The notes under the pieces were generated by a model. That model made no database searches. It was not told where the DNA came from and worked only from the letters and a program-made list of their open reading frames with translations. From Adiantum capillus-veneris (lineage: Eukaryota; Streptophyta; Polypodiopsida; Polypodiales; Pteridaceae), in the NCBI GenBank assembly GCA_014529385.2, contig CM043965.1, positions 12,514,412 to 12,578,411 of the forward strand: DNA of 64,000 nucleotides, in the 5' to 3' direction. The position numbers and the translations under genes were made by a program. Positions 62,984 through 64,000 of this stretch are shown here, one piece after another (position 1 is the stretch's first letter; each line of letters starts with the position of its first letter).

Positions 62984-64000
62984 CTCCGCCATCTACACCA
63001 AGTAAGAGATTTTATGCCTCCAATAAAAGGGGAGGGGACCCCCATATGAATGCACCCTAACGGTCTCTAATCACAAAGTCACCAGCGTCTCCATCCAATG
63101 CCCAAATGCATTGAAGCACCACCAACAACCGCCACACCGCCACAATGTGCCAGAGATTTCTCGGCACGACCTAGGCACAGTGCTTGATCGTGAGGGAAGG
63201 GCTCCATTGGAGCTCCCTCTCTCTCCATGTGTAGCACTATGGGGGCATATCAACCCACTATATATAGCATCATATTTTACCTTCCCACACCCCATATGGA
63301 TTCATTGCCTCGCCACATGGCATTCCTAGGGAGATTGCCCTCCACACCCTCCAAAAATACTCTTTTACTACCCCTTTTGAGCTTGCCTCATTCTTTGCTC
63401 TCTTTTTAGATACCCTCATGTAAAACCGTAGTGGAATCTCATGTTGCTAAGTTTGATTCCCAAAATTTCTACTATTTTTGGCCTTTGCATGCCCTCGGAA
63501 AATTAGCTCCAAAATGGATAGAAGTCATTCGACCCTCCACTACCACCACTATCCACAAACTTCAATTGGCCCTAATGTTGTGCTCATAACTCTGGTTGAT
63601 GAGTTGTAACTTTTATGATACTTCCTATGCTACATACCACCTGTGAAAACCACGGGGAGATCAAGAAAATCCTTGATATCACACTTATCGAGGCGATCAA
63701 AGTGGCACAGACCTAGCCCCTGGAAAAACTTTAATTGTCCATAACTTGGCAATTTGAACTCCAATAGCCGATCCAAAAAATACCAATATGCACCTTAAAC
63801 AAATCAGTTAGATTCATGCACTCACATCCACTTTGGCCATCCATTTGCAGTTGTCCAGCTTGGTGGGGATCTGCAAACCACTTTTACCTTCAAAATGCAA
63901 GCTTGGAGAACACCTCAAGTACCACCTTTGGCACTTTTCTTTATTCATTTTAAACCCTTTGACCAGCCACCTTGATAGAAACCATAGCAAAGTATCATGG
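62984..64000. other. Right-end stretch without a supported gene
   Basis: No frame shows a recognisable protein, and no match to the other repeats of the window was noticed. A TATATATAG word at 63260-63268 stands alone. The last 300 bases read like non-coding repeat DNA. Confidence 0.4.

Noticed and set aside
63111-63409. Short frames near the right end
   Set aside because: No domain, no start context and overlapping frames on both strands; looks non-coding.
1-64000. Endogenous plant pararetrovirus
   Set aside because: Elements A, B, D, E and F encode integrase; B, C, D and E have LTR pairs with target duplications, and no movement protein or inclusion-body gene was seen. They are LTR retrotransposons.

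Overview
This window is plant nuclear DNA made almost entirely of nested LTR retrotransposons. The evidence is the set of Ty3/gypsy polyproteins, primer-binding sites matching plant initiator-Met and Asp tRNAs, and an intronless relic of the plant ribosomal protein L19 gene. Nothing shows bacterial operons, CRISPR or an intact host gene. The density and nesting of elements suggest a large, repeat-rich plant genome; the species cannot be assigned from the sequence.

Layout. (1) 1-3962 and 12881-16860: an old, broken Ty3/gypsy-like element (A) whose 5' LTR lies before the window. (2) 3963-12880: a complete chromodomain-bearing Ty3/gypsy element (B) inserted in A, with 1.6-kb LTRs and TSD TACCA. 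(3) 16861-19122: unassigned DNA holding a DNA transposon-like inverted-repeat element (17763-18659). (4) 19123-19385 plus 52058-52413: an L19 retropseudogene on the minus strand, split by element C (19386-52057, TSD CATAT). (5) C is a non-autonomous LTR element with Gag-like and protease-like coding but no reverse transcriptase or integrase. Its 5' LTR was split by element E (19635-29201, minus strand) and its first ORF by element D (34707-46014, plus strand). D and E are related Ty3/gypsy elements with two RNase H domains (Tat-like layout). (6) About 52560-54060: an LTR end, tRNA-Asp primer site and leader of a fragment G whose leader matches A. (7) About 54061-63000: a minus-strand, defective gypsy element F with a large extra ORF after integrase. 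(8) 63001-64000: no supported gene.

How the pieces relate. TSDs and reading frames continuing across insertions give a relative order: L19 retrocopy before C, C before D and E, A before B. D and E each keep their polyprotein frame with only a few stop codons, so they look younger than A, F and G.

Most unusual signals. The untranslated leader of C carries about a dozen copies of a palindrome or half-palindrome, many about 285 bp apart. The leader of A carries an unrelated palindrome at a similar spacing. The C leader also holds a segment collinear with tRNA-Asp, the tRNA that its primer site matches. D and E share small tandem leader ORFs before gag, with a common unrecognised domain of about 70 residues.
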